Source: Desulfuromonas versatilis (GTDB lineage Bacteria > Desulfobacterota > Desulfuromonadia > Desulfuromonadales > NIT-T3). From it: a stretch of 64,000 nt of DNA. The translations under genes were made by a program, and so were the position numbers. The DNA is taken from positions 1,916,001 to 1,980,000 of the forward strand of contig NZ_AP024355.1 of the NCBI RefSeq assembly GCF_019704135.1, in the 5' to 3' direction. Position 1 is the first letter of the stretch, and the number at the start of each line of letters is the position of its first letter. The notes under the pieces were generated by a model that was not told the origin of the DNA, did no database searches, and saw only the letters and a program-made list of their open reading frames with translations. Of this stretch, positions 35,938-44,647 are shown one piece after another.

Positions 35938-36084
35938 GCTTTTGTCAGCCACGGATAAGGGCGGATCAAATCTGATAAACCATAAGGATGGTCTTTTGTA
36001 GAACCTGACCTTCCAGGGTATCGATCCGGAATTTACAAGGCTTTGAAAATCCGATTTGATCAGATTTGATCCGTGGCTAAAAGC
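35938..36084. repeat. Imperfect inverted repeat between ppiB and the AspT-like gene
   Basis: The left arm (35938-35980) and the reverse complement of the right arm (36059-36084) share GCTTTT, AGCCACGGAT and CAAATCTGAT in the same order; the left arm has insertions of 3 and 8-10 bp between them. The loop is about 80 bp. Nothing in the loop looks coding. It resembles the non-autonomous intergenic repeats common in environmental genomes. Confidence 0.55.
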
Positions 36085-36094
36085 TTTTTTCAGG

Positions 36095-37693
36095 TCAAAA
36101 AGGCAGCAGCAGCAGGATCTTGACGGCGAGGATCTTGGCGATCAGGGCCACGGGGTAGACCGTGGCATAGGCGGCCGGGGCGTAGGGGGTCGTCGAAAGG
36201 GTCCCGGCGGCGGCCAGGCCCGAGGCACTGGTCATCCCTCCCACCAGCACCCCGAGCAGCTGCAGAAAGCGAATGCGCAGCAGCCACAGGCCGAGGGTTG
36301 CCCCAACGGCCACCGGCAGCAGGGTAACCAGCACCCCGGAGAAGAGCAGGGAGAGTCCCCGCTCCTGCAGGGTGGCGACGAAGGAGACCCCGGCGGAGGT
36401 CCCCACCGCCGCCATGAACAGCGCCAGACCCAGATCGCGAATCAGGCGGTTGCCCGCCGCGGGTACGTCCCAGATCAGCGGGCCGGTCTTGTAGCTGGCG
36501 CCTAGCAGCAGCCCGGCCAGCAGGGTCCCTCCGGTCGTGCCGAGGGTGAAATGGCCCACCATCGGCAGGGGGATGGTGATTCTGCCGAGCAGAAAGCCGA
36601 GCAGCAGGCCGACCAGGATCGGCAGCAGGCTGATGTCATAGGTGGCCTTGAGGTCATTGCCGAGCATCCGCGAAATGTTGCGCAGCGAACGCTCGTCGCC
36701 CACCGCGTGCAGCACGTCCCCCAGGTGCAGGCGCGTGTTGGCATCGGCGGGCAGGTCGATGCCGCTTCGGGTGATGCGCGCCACCTGTACGTTGAAGGTC
36801 TCGCGAAAATTGAAATAACCGAGGGTCGTGCCGACGAACCGTCGTTTGGAAACGATGATGCTGTTTTTCGTCAGGACCCGGTCAAATGCGATCTCTCCTG
36901 AAACCGGCCTGCCGATGTAAAGCTGAACCTTTTCCAGGTCGGCCGGCCGGCCCACCACCCTGAGGTGGTCCCCTTCCTGCAATTGGGTTTCCGCTCCCAC
37001 CAGAACCGGTTCGCTGGCCCCCTGCCGCAGCAGGCGGGTGATGGTCACCGGGGCAATGCTCTTGAGAAAAATATCCGCCACCCGCTTGCCGAAGAGGTTG
37101 GGGTTACTCACCTCTACGTGCTGATAGGTGATCGGCGGGTTGGTTTCGGACAGCTCCCTGGCCAAGCGGGCCTCCTCTTCGGGCACCTTCAACCGAAGCA
37201 GGCTCGGCAACAACTTGATGAACAAGGCCACCCCGATCACCCCGAAGCCGTAGGCCACCCCGTAGGCGGCCGGAGCCCGGTCATGGCCGACGATCTCCAC
37301 CGCCGCCGCCAATGACGGGGTGCTGGTCATCGCCCCGGATAGCAGGCCCGCCCCGGTGGCTGCATCGAAGGAAAAAATGCGGCAGCAGAGGTAGGTCGCT
37401 CCGGTCCCCACCAGCGCCATAGACAACACGGTCAGGGCCATGGAGATGCCGTGGCGGCGGAAGGAGCTTGCGAAGCCCGGCCCGGCCTGAAGGCCCACGG
37501 CATAGATGAACATGGCCAGGCCGATGGTCTGAACCCCTACGGGGAGGGTCAGGCCGAAATGCCCGAAGGCCAGGGCTACGAAAATGATCGCCGAGGGTCC
37601 CAGGGAGAGGTTCCAGAGGCGCACCTTCCCCAGAAAATCTCCGAGGATGATGATCAGCAGCAGCAAGAAGATTTGGTTGTGCAGCAGGGACAT
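36095..37693 (-). CDS. AspT/YidE-type transporter with two TrkA-C domains
   Basis: 532 residues. Two blocks of about five membrane segments (1-190 and 370-532) enclose two TrkA-C (RCK-C) domains: about 205-275 (LFGKRVADIFLK, EGDHLRVVGRPADL) and 290-355 (DLPADANTRLHLGDVLHAVGD). This is the architecture of aspartate:alanine exchanger relatives and E. coli YidE. The membrane halves carry matching motifs, SGAMTSTPSLAAA and GGMTSASGLAAA. The substrate is unknown; the TrkA-C domains suggest gating by a small ligand. It is monocistronic. Confidence 0.9.
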   Translation of the reverse strand: MSLLHNQIFLLLLIIILGDFLGKVRLWNLSLGPSAIIFVALAFGHFGLTLPVGVQTIGLAMFIYAVGLQAGPGFASSFRRHGISMALTVLSMALVGTGATYLCCRIFSFDAATGAGLLSGAMTSTPSLAAAVEIVGHDRAPAAYGVAYGFGVIGVALFIKLLPSLLRLKVPEEEARLARELSETNPPITYQHVEVSNPNLFGKRVADIFLKSIAPVTITRLLRQGASEPVLVGAETQLQEGDHLRVVGRPADLEKVQLYIGRPVSGEIAFDRVLTKNSIIVSKRRFVGTTLGYFNFRETFNVQVARITRSGIDLPADANTRLHLGDVLHAVGDERSLRNISRMLGNDLKATYDISLLPILVGLLLGFLLGRITIPLPMVGHFTLGTTGGTLLAGLLLGASYKTGPLIWDVPAAGNRLIRDLGLALFMAAVGTSAGVSFVATLQERGLSLLFSGVLVTLLPVAVGATLGLWLLRIRFLQLLGVLVGGMTSASGLAAAGTLSTTPYAPAAYATVYPVALIAKILAVKILLLLPF

Positions 37694-38055
37694 CGGCTTT
37701 TGGTTTTGGCGAACATGTGCAGGGCGCTGCAGTTCGCCCCGCTTCCGGGCGCCATGGAGTTGAGAGATCGGCGGACATTCAACTCGTCGAAATGTTTCTG
37801 TCGGGGAATCTTTATCTCATGCCGACCACAATGTCCAGCGGAAATCAGCATGGCTGGGGCCGGATGGCGCTTGTCTTCCTTTACGGCTTCGGTCCTGGGA
37901 CCCTTACGGTGGAAATCGGCGGGCGGGGCAGCAAGCTTTTCACCAGCGACCCGTTTGACAAAGCAGGACCTGCCTGCTAGAGGTTGGAGTGTTTTAAGTT
38001 TTCTTGGTGAAAAACGTCGGTAGGTAGTTTACTCCACCGGAAAAGGGAGGAACAA
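37694..38055. other. Intergenic region without a clear gene
   Basis: 362 bp between divergent genes. A short inverted repeat GAGTTGA (37757-37763) / TCAACTC (37779-37785) is present. One 87-codon frame (37717-37980) has no ribosome site and no recognisable composition. The end (AAAAGGGAGGAACAA) is the ribosome site of the next gene. No riboswitch motif was recognised. Confidence 0.6.
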
Positions 38056-39546
38056 ATGAATAATTGGAGGCGGAGGGATTGGTGTCGAGTTTTTTCAGTA
38101 ATTTCGATCATGGGAATGTTGCTGTGGGGATGCGGGGGTGGAGGGGGCGACGCCGATCCGGTCGACTCGCCATCCGTTGTGGAACAAGGGAAGGTGGTTT
38201 CGCCGGGACCGGTGGCGGATGCCATGGTTTTTGCAGATCAAAACGGCAACCGGGTTTGGGATGAGGGGCAGGAAACCATGACCTATTCCGGAGATGACGG
38301 AACTTTCCGGCTGACCATTCCCTACCGGGACTACATATTGGTCAGTGAGGATGGCTTCGATACCCTGACCGGCAGCCCGGCCCTGCCCATGACCGCCTCC
38401 CCCGGATCGAGTGTCATCAGCCCTCTGACCACCATGGTGAGTCTGGGAGAAGATTCGGGCGCCGTTCGGCAGGCCCTCGAGGATCACGCCGGGGGTCCGG
38501 TGGAGGATGTCGACCTCGCGGGGGCGCAGGGTGTACCGGCGGACCTGCTCAAGATCAACTTCAATCTGGGCGAGATGCTGCGGATCCTGGAAAATCTCGG
38601 CATCTCCGACCGGGAGCTTCAGGAGCGGGTGATGAAGTCGGCCGCCGACCGTCTCGCCGAAATGTCCATGACCCAACCGGATTTCAACCTGCTGTGCAAG
38701 CAGAGTTTTTCCGCGGCGGTAATCTCGGCGGTGCGCGATCTGAGCGGCGATCCTGAGGTTGATTTCGAAGTTACAGAAGAAAACGAGGCATTGTTCGAAG
38801 CCAACGTAGCCGGCATGGTCGAGGGGATTGGCGCCTACCTGGATGCTGCCGCGGGCGCGGCTCCTGCCGTTCACGGGGAGATCCCGGGCCCGGTCACCCT
38901 GGCGGCCAAAACCTCCCCGTCCCTGGTGGTCAATGAGTCGCTGGTGAAGGCTGTCATCGCCCAGGCAGTGGCCAAGGTCGACTTATCCGCCCTGAAGAAT
39001 GTGGCGAAAACGGTGACTCTCGGCTGCCTGATCGAAGAGGGGATGGGTGGCAATTTCACCCAGGTGTTCAGCGGGGTCGAGAACCGGGTAACCGTCCATG
39101 ATGCCGCCCAGGCGGCGCGTTTCACCATTACCGCCGAGAATGAATTTTCCGGCCCCAAGGTTTACGACAAGGCGAGCCTGATGATCAAGGTGCGCGAGGT
39201 CAAGGGTAAGGGGAGTCTGGATCTGGACCTCGACGGGGTCACCCTGGTGGTAGGCCCCGGCAGCAACCAGGTGAGCCTCGATACCCAGGATGCCCGGCTG
39301 AAGGTCAAGCTGACCCTCAGCGACAAGACCAAGGTGGAGACCACCCCGACCTATGGCCCCTTCGAGATCCTCACCCTGACCGGGAACAGCGTCGTCATTG
39401 ATGTGGCGAAAATCCGCTTGCTGCTCGACCAGCAGGTGTTTGGCAGAGACCTGAGAAACGCGGACCTGACCGGGCTCTACGACGTGATGGTCAAGGTCAA
39501 GCATGCCCCGGCGCCCAACGTCAGTTTCAGGCTGCAGGTGCTATAG
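38056..39546 (+). CDS. Large lipoprotein with a carboxypeptidase-regulatory-like domain
   Basis: 496 residues. A signal peptide ends at lipobox LLWGC (Cys26), followed by a glycine spacer (GGGGG). Residues ~50-100 have a repeat-like beta domain with a calcium-type loop DQNGNRVWDEGQE and then GTFRLTIPYRDYILV, as in surface adhesins and prealbumin-like folds. The rest is helical up to ~280 (VRDLSGDPEVDFEV) and beta-rich afterwards. No enzyme motif is seen. GGGAGG precedes the ATG. It ends 2 bp before the convergent MFS gene, with no terminator visible between. A surface-exposed role is inferred. Confidence 0.7.
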   Translation: MNNWRRRDWCRVFSVISIMGMLLWGCGGGGGDADPVDSPSVVEQGKVVSPGPVADAMVFADQNGNRVWDEGQETMTYSGDDGTFRLTIPYRDYILVSEDGFDTLTGSPALPMTASPGSSVISPLTTMVSLGEDSGAVRQALEDHAGGPVEDVDLAGAQGVPADLLKINFNLGEMLRILENLGISDRELQERVMKSAADRLAEMSMTQPDFNLLCKQSFSAAVISAVRDLSGDPEVDFEVTEENEALFEANVAGMVEGIGAYLDAAAGAAPAVHGEIPGPVTLAAKTSPSLVVNESLVKAVIAQAVAKVDLSALKNVAKTVTLGCLIEEGMGGNFTQVFSGVENRVTVHDAAQAARFTITAENEFSGPKVYDKASLMIKVREVKGKGSLDLDLDGVTLVVGPGSNQVSLDTQDARLKVKLTLSDKTKVETTPTYGPFEILTLTGNSVVIDVAKIRLLLDQQVFGRDLRNADLTGLYDVMVKVKHAPAPNVSFRLQVL

Positions 39547-39548
39547 GC

Positions 39549-40877
39549 TCAGCGGCCTAGGCGCGTTACCGACCCCGGGGCGAGGATGGGACTCGTCCCG
39601 GGGTTTTTCGTTGCCGCGGCCCCGGGAAAAGCCGAAGCGGCCGGGGAACCTGGTGGGATCTCCGCCCCTTGGGGCCCTGCCGGCGCCGCGTGCAGGGCGG
39701 CCAGGCGCATCGCCACCAGGGTCGCCGCGCCGGTCAACAGCAGGATCAGCCCCGCCACCCCGCTCCAGCCCCAGGCACTCCAGAAAAACCCCCCGCCGGT
39801 CCCCGAAATGCTCGATCCCAGGTAATAGAAAAACAGGTAGAGGGAGGAGGCCTGGGCCCGGGCCCCGGGCGCCAGGGTTCCCACCCAGGCCGAGGCCACC
39901 GAATGCGCGCCGAAGAAGCCTATGGTGAAGACCACGATTCCGGCAATGACGGCTGCCAGGGGGGGCAGCACGGTAAGCAGCAACCCGGCGTTCATGATCC
40001 CCAGGGAGGCGAGCAGGATCTTGTCCCGGCCGAAGCGGTTGACCAGGCTTCCCATGAAGCTCGAGCCGAAGGCCCCGAAGGCGTAGGAGATGAAGATCAG
40101 CGCCACCTGGGACTGGCTCAGGGAATAGGGCGGGGCCAGCAGGCGGAAGGTCGCATAGTTGTAGAGAGTCACGAACCCGCCCATGCAGGTAAAGGCCAGG
40201 GCGAACAGGTAGAGCAGGCCCCGGTGCCGCAGCAGCCCGAGCAGGGACCTGGTGAGCGGGCCCGGGCGAAACGGCCGGCGCTGAAAATTTCGCGAGGGGG
40301 GAAGCAGGGCCAGGAAGACCAGGCTCAGGACCAGGCTTAGAACGCCGATGACGCCGATGGCTCCCCGCCAGGGGAGGTAGTCGGCCAACCAGGCGGTGAG
40401 GATGCGGCCGGTCATGCCGCCCATGGCGTTGCCGGCGATGTACAGGCCCATGGCGGCGCCCAGGGCGCCAGGTTCCATTTCCTCGCTCAGGTAGGCCATG
40501 GCCACCGCGGGGACTCCTGCCAGCACCATGCCCTGCGCCAGGCGCAGGGCGATCAGCGGCACCACCGACTCGATTCCCAGGGTGCACAGGGCCATCAACG
40601 AGGTCAGGAGCACCGCCGCCCCCATCAGCACCCGGCGCCCCAGGGCATCGGAAATGGTCCCCGAGATCGGCAGGGTCCAGGCCAGGGCGAAGGTCGCCAC
40701 CGACAGCGGCAGGCTGCCCATGGCGGGTGAGATGCCGAATTCCCCGGCCAGCAGCGGCAGCAGCGGCTGGAAGTCGTAAAGGGTCGAGAAGGTCACGTAC
40801 CCGGCGATGAACAGGGCCAGGTTGGCCCTGCGGTATTCCCTCGAACCCCTGGTAATATAGTTCACGTTTCCCGGCAT
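39549..40877 (-). CDS. MFS transporter, YnfM-like
   Basis: 442 residues, twelve membrane segments expected. The major facilitator signature SDALGRRVLMG lies between segments 2 and 3, and GSLVNRFGRDKIL is its second-half copy. It resembles E. coli YnfM. The C-terminal ~35 residues are proline/alanine-rich (AAPAGPQGAEIPPG) and lie outside the usual fold. Divergent from a LysR gene in the same arrangement as ynfL-ynfM. Substrate unknown. Confidence 0.88.
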   Translation of the reverse strand: MPGNVNYITRGSREYRRANLALFIAGYVTFSTLYDFQPLLPLLAGEFGISPAMGSLPLSVATFALAWTLPISGTISDALGRRVLMGAAVLLTSLMALCTLGIESVVPLIALRLAQGMVLAGVPAVAMAYLSEEMEPGALGAAMGLYIAGNAMGGMTGRILTAWLADYLPWRGAIGVIGVLSLVLSLVFLALLPPSRNFQRRPFRPGPLTRSLLGLLRHRGLLYLFALAFTCMGGFVTLYNYATFRLLAPPYSLSQSQVALIFISYAFGAFGSSFMGSLVNRFGRDKILLASLGIMNAGLLLTVLPPLAAVIAGIVVFTIGFFGAHSVASAWVGTLAPGARAQASSLYLFFYYLGSSISGTGGGFFWSAWGWSGVAGLILLLTGAATLVAMRLAALHAAPAGPQGAEIPPGSPAASAFPGAAATKNPGTSPILAPGSVTRLGR

Positions 40878-40934
40878 AAGTCCCGTCTCCGCTGGTTTCC
40901 CTCCGCTTGAATCAACCTTACTCCCCGCTTGAAT

Positions 40935-40976
40935 ATAAGTAAAATATATTGTATTGATTAGTATGATAAGTAAAAT
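40935..40976. promoter_or_regulatory. Direct repeats in the ynfL/ynfM-like intergenic region
   Basis: ATAAGTAAAAT occurs at 40935-40945 and again at 40966-40976, 31 bp apart (about three helical turns), in an A/T-rich divergent region. Likely binding sites for the adjacent LysR protein. Confidence 0.5.
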
Positions 40977-40993
40977 TTATCTGTGAGGGTTGT

Positions 40994-41872
40994 ATGGATC
41001 TTCGTCAATTCAAGGCTTTCGTCGCGATCGCCCGGCAGCAGAGCTTCACCAGGGCCGCAGAACAGCTGCACATCGCCCAGCCGGCGGTCAGCATGGCTAT
41101 CCGCAAATTGGAGGAGGAACTGGAGCTGACCCTTTTCAACCGAAAGGACAAGCGCATTTCCCTGACCGCCGAGGGGGAGGTGTTTCTGCGCCATGCCGAA
41201 CGGATCCTCGATAACTTCGGAGCCGCCCAGACCGAGATGGCCGAACTGCGCGGCCTCTCCCGCGGCGAGGTGCGCATCGGCATCCCGCCGATGATGAGCT
41301 CCTACTATTTCCCGCGGGTCATCCGCGAATTCAGGGAGCGCTACCCCGAACTGCAGCTATCGGTCAACGGCGAGGGGGCGGGCCGAATCCAGCGGCTGAT
41401 CGCCCGCGGTGAGATCGACATGGGGGTGATTGCCGGCGGCAATGTCCCCGAGGGGCTGAAGAGCCGGCGGTTTCTGCGCGAGGAGATCGTCGCCTGCGTG
41501 CCTGCCGGACATCCCCTTGCCGCCGGAGGGAGCATATCGCTGGAGGTTTTCCTGGGCCAGCCGCTGATCCTGTTCAAGGAGGGGTACTTCATGCGCGAAC
41601 TGATTGACGCGACGGCCAGGGAGAGGCGGCTGACACCGCAGGTGGTCTTCGAAACGAACCTGTTCTCCCTGGTGCGTTCCCTGATCAAGGAGGGGCTTGG
41701 CGTTTCCACCTTCTTGCGCATGGTGGTCAGCGAAGATCCCGATTTGGTGGCGCTCTCCTTCGATCCGCCCCTGCACCTGGACCTGCTCATCGCCTGGAAG
41801 GCCGAGGGTTATCTCTCCCGGGCCAACCGGGCATTCGTTGATTTTCTCATGGAGAGGGTGGGGGAGGTGTGA
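40994..41872 (+). CDS. LysR-family regulator, YnfL-like
   Basis: 292 residues. Helix-turn-helix (SFTRAAEQLHIAQPAVSMAIRKLEEE, then LFNRKDKRISLTAEG) followed by a LysR effector domain. GAGGG precedes the ATG. The neighbour is the divergent MFS gene, and the pair matches ynfL-ynfM in E. coli, so it probably controls that carrier through the direct repeats between them. Inducer unknown. Confidence 0.9.
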   Translation: MDLRQFKAFVAIARQQSFTRAAEQLHIAQPAVSMAIRKLEEELELTLFNRKDKRISLTAEGEVFLRHAERILDNFGAAQTEMAELRGLSRGEVRIGIPPMMSSYYFPRVIREFRERYPELQLSVNGEGAGRIQRLIARGEIDMGVIAGGNVPEGLKSRRFLREEIVACVPAGHPLAAGGSISLEVFLGQPLILFKEGYFMRELIDATARERRLTPQVVFETNLFSLVRSLIKEGLGVSTFLRMVVSEDPDLVALSFDPPLHLDLLIAWKAEGYLSRANRAFVDFLMERVGEV

Positions 41873-41910
41873 ACCGGCGGGCCGTGCCCGCCCTGCGGGG
41901 CAGGGGCGGC

Positions 41911-42906
41911 TCAGTTCCGGAACAGTTTGACGAAATGTTCGAACAGTTCCTGGTCGATGTCCGCCACGATCTGTTCCTTCATCAACTTGAGGGCTTCGTA
42001 GGTCGATTTGCGCTTGGCATAGGGGCGGTCCGAGGTGATGGCGTCGTAGACGTCGGCCAGCCGGCAGATGCGGGCGAGGGGGTGGATGTTGTCCCGGTCG
42101 AGGGCGTTGGGGTAGCCGGTTCCGTCGTCCTTCTCGTGGTGCTGCAGGGTGATGATCTGTGCTTCGTCGGTGAGAAAGCCGGCCTCCTCGAGCATCTGGA
42201 AACCTTCCGCGGGATGGCGCTGCATGACCGACCACTCGGAGGGGGTCAATTTCCCAGGTTTGTTGAGAATTTCGATAGGCACCCGGCATTTGCCCAGGTC
42301 GTGCAGGAAGAAGCCGGCGCCCATGCGCTCGATCTTGCGAAAATCGTTTGGCCTGTAGAGCAGCCGCGCCAGGGCGACGCCGAATATGCCGACGTTGGTG
42401 GAATGGGTATAGGTGTAATGGTCGTAGGCCGTCAACTGGATCAGGTGCCGGGTCGCCGTGTCATCGGACACGATGAGGTCGATGGTCGGGGTGATGATCT
42501 CGTGGGCCTGGTTGATGAACGAGGCGCGCGGGTCGGCGATGACCCGGCTCATGATATCCTGGCAGGCCGAATGGATGACCGCGGCCTTCTGTTCCGACTG
42601 GCAGGCGGGATTGCGGACGATCTCGGTGATCGTCTCCTTGAGGTAGTCGAAGTAAAGGGCAGAATCCTCGTCGCGGATGTACAGGTGGGTGACGCCCCTC
42701 TCCTGCAGCCGGGCGCGGTGGGAGTGGCCGAAGTCGAGGCCCTTTTTGGCAAAGAACAGGTAGCCGCGGCCCCCGGTTTTCAGGTACAGGTCGCAGGGCG
42801 CCCGATACTCCGGCTGCAGGCAGGCCATGGAGATGGGCAGGTAGCGCTCACCCGAAGCGGTGGTGTCCGGGACAGGCGGGTCAAGAATTTTGGCCGGCTT
42901 AAGCAT
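41911..42906 (-). CDS. HD-GYP domain protein, probable c-di-GMP phosphodiesterase
   Basis: 331 residues. The N-terminus (1-150) is an unrecognised cytoplasmic region with no membrane segment. The HD-GYP domain (about 155-331) has HDLGK (202-206), HHEKDDGTGYP (256-266) and RICRLADVYDAITSDRPY. All metal ligands and the GYP motif that marks c-di-GMP hydrolysis are intact. It is monocistronic, with the start at 42906 lacking a strong ribosome site. It could oppose the GGDEF protein at 18.5-19.9 kb, but no genetic link is shown. Confidence 0.9.
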   Translation of the reverse strand: MLKPAKILDPPVPDTTASGERYLPISMACLQPEYRAPCDLYLKTGGRGYLFFAKKGLDFGHSHRARLQERGVTHLYIRDEDSALYFDYLKETITEIVRNPACQSEQKAAVIHSACQDIMSRVIADPRASFINQAHEIITPTIDLIVSDDTATRHLIQLTAYDHYTYTHSTNVGIFGVALARLLYRPNDFRKIERMGAGFFLHDLGKCRVPIEILNKPGKLTPSEWSVMQRHPAEGFQMLEEAGFLTDEAQIITLQHHEKDDGTGYPNALDRDNIHPLARICRLADVYDAITSDRPYAKRKSTYEALKLMKEQIVADIDQELFEHFVKLFRN

Positions 42907-42988
42907 CGGTGAGAAAGGACTCTTTTTCGGGGGTTAAACTGCTTCCGCCGGAATTTTGCAAGAACAATGCCTCGACCGGCTGGGCAGT

Positions 42989-43456
42989 TCAGCGTTTCAG
43001 TTCATCCGGGATCGCCGACAGCCAGCCGATCGCGATGACCCCCCATAACCCCGCCAGGATCGCCTCGGCGGCATCATGGCGCAGCGCGGTGGGGCGCGCC
43101 GCCCCCGACCATTCAATGACCCTGCGCGCCATCTCCCCGGCGCAGTGCTTGGCGTCGGCGCCCGTGCGCTGCTCCCGGGGCAGAAGCAACATCTCCCGCC
43201 ATTTTTCGGCACTGACCAGTCTAACCGCCACCTGCCGCCGGTTTGCCTCCTTCTCCCAGAGCGTGGCCAGGGCGCCGCCCCCCTCCAGGATAAGCCACCG
43301 GAGTTGGGGCTGCTGCTGAAAGATTCCCGGCAGAGCTCGGCGCAGACGGGCAGCGGTGCCGAAGTTCTGCGAGCGGTACCAGCGCAGCCGGCCATCGCCC
43401 CCGAACAGCGCCAAACCGGTTCGAACCCCGAGGTCTATGGCCAACAATGAGGGCAT
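42989..43456 (-). CDS. Small RuvC-like (RNase H-fold) protein
   Basis: 155 residues. The start LLAIDLGVRTGLALF is the first strand and acidic residue (Asp8) of a RuvC/RNase H-type nuclease. Glu58 (WLILEGG) and the C-terminal RHDAAEAILAGLWG (Asp128, Glu131) fill the second and third catalytic positions. Spacing resembles RuvC (Asp7, Glu66, Asp138, Asp141). No ruvA or ruvB gene is nearby, and it is divergent enough that I do not call it RuvC. GAGGAG precedes the ATG. A nuclease or a YqgF-like protein are both possible. Confidence 0.6.
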   Translation of the reverse strand: MPSLLAIDLGVRTGLALFGGDGRLRWYRSQNFGTAARLRRALPGIFQQQPQLRWLILEGGGALATLWEKEANRRQVAVRLVSAEKWREMLLLPREQRTGADAKHCAGEMARRVIEWSGAARPTALRHDAAEAILAGLWGVIAIGWLSAIPDELKR

Positions 43457-43543
43457 GAGGCAACTCCTCGCCGATTCGCGAGCCGGCAGATGGTCGATTC
43501 GAGGGCCAGGGCTCCCGCCCTCCCGAATTCTTCCGGGGACGGG

Positions 43544-44431
43544 TCAGCGCTTGAACATCACCCCGATGCCGTAGCGGGTCAGTGAGCGGTTGTAGTCGAT
43601 CAGGCTCTCGCCGTAGCCGGTCCAGAGGTGGGCGAAGAGAAACAGGTTGCGGCTCGGGGTCGGCAGGCTGTAGTCGAATTGCAGTCCCCCCTTGGCCGTG
43701 GCAAAGTTCCAGCGGGTCAGCAAGGTCGCCATGTGGCCGTCCTGAAACCGGTTGGCGAACTCGTAGCCCAGGCGCAATTCACCGTAGCCGTAAAATTTCT
43801 CGATGTCGGGGTTTTCGTCCCCTGCGGGGTCGTCCGGGGTCTCCTTGACGTCCTCGGAAAGGCGGTGCCACAGCTTGAGGTCGGTGCGCAGACGGCCGTA
43901 TTCGATGAACGGCTTCAGGTAGAGACGGTCCCAGCTGCGCGAGGTCGGCTCGCGGGCGCCGTTGGATTCGTGTTCGTAGCCCGCGTCCGCCCCCCAGGAA
44001 CCCCAGGGGTGCTCGCTGCTGAGGTAGCGGTAGAAAAGTTCCGGGTTGTAGTTGGTTTCGCGAAAGGGGCGCGAGTCATCCTGGTCAAGGATGCGCCAGA
44101 AGGATTTCTGGGTGTAGCCGATGAAAAAATTGCTGGAGGCGATCCGCTGCTTGAAGCTCAGCTGGAATTTCAGCTCCGAATCCTCGCTGCCGTGGGCCCG
44201 GTTGCCCCAGGTCAGGGGGAGCAGGTAATTCTGCTTGTGCATGCTGAAGCCGGTGCCGATCCACTGGATGAACCCTCCGGGGCGCGTGGCCGGCGCGGGG
44301 GACTCCGAAGCCAACTCCGGGGTCTCGACCCCGGCTTCGGGGCTGGTCGGCCCCTGGGCAAGGGCGGTCCCGGTGAGAGCGCAGCTGAGAAGGAGGAGCA
44401 AACAGAGGATTAGGATTCCGCGGCCCGGCAT
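43544..44431 (-). CDS. pldA: Outer-membrane phospholipase A1 (OMPLA family)
   Basis: 295 residues. Signal peptide about 1-26, ending TALAQG. OMPLA removes fatty acids from phospholipids in the outer leaflet of the outer membrane. The signature GYEHESNG...SRSWDRL gives His154 and Ser156 as in E. coli His142 and Ser144. The third residue, Asn156 in E. coli, is Asp168 here. The C-terminal GYGESLIDYN and final beta strand (TRYGIGVMFKR) are typical. The ATG at 44431 (GGGGAA upstream) is preferred over 44503. Calcium-dependent dimer activation is known for the family. Confidence 0.9.
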   Translation of the reverse strand: MPGRGILILCLLLLLSCALTGTALAQGPTSPEAGVETPELASESPAPATRPGGFIQWIGTGFSMHKQNYLLPLTWGNRAHGSEDSELKFQLSFKQRIASSNFFIGYTQKSFWRILDQDDSRPFRETNYNPELFYRYLSSEHPWGSWGADAGYEHESNGAREPTSRSWDRLYLKPFIEYGRLRTDLKLWHRLSEDVKETPDDPAGDENPDIEKFYGYGELRLGYEFANRFQDGHMATLLTRWNFATAKGGLQFDYSLPTPSRNLFLFAHLWTGYGESLIDYNRSLTRYGIGVMFKR

Positions 44432-44562
44432 GGATGGTTTCCCCGAAAGAATAAATGGCAGGTTCGAGTTTTCGTTGACCGGCGCGATTTTATAACCCGG
44501 CATCCGAAAAAGGCAAACCTTTTAACCGATTCGGACCGCAAAGGGTTTAAAATGACTGAGAA

Positions 44563-44612
44563 CCTGATAGCATGGGGAACCTGATCCCGGTTAAGAGCAT
44601 CCCGCTATCAGG
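44563..44612 (+). promoter_or_regulatory. Stem-loop in the leader of the CREST-like gene
   Basis: 9-bp stem CCTGATAGC / GCTATCAGG with a 32-nt loop that holds a smaller GGG / CCC pairing. A possible leader-RNA structure; no known riboswitch matches. Confidence 0.35.
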
Positions 44613-44647
44613 CCCGTCAACGCCGATCCCAGGTGGAGTGGTGCAAA

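Noticed and set aside
37694-38055. c-di-GMP riboswitch or small gene upstream of the lipoprotein gene
   Set aside because: None of the conserved riboswitch blocks could be found, and the 87-codon frame has no ribosome site or sensible composition.
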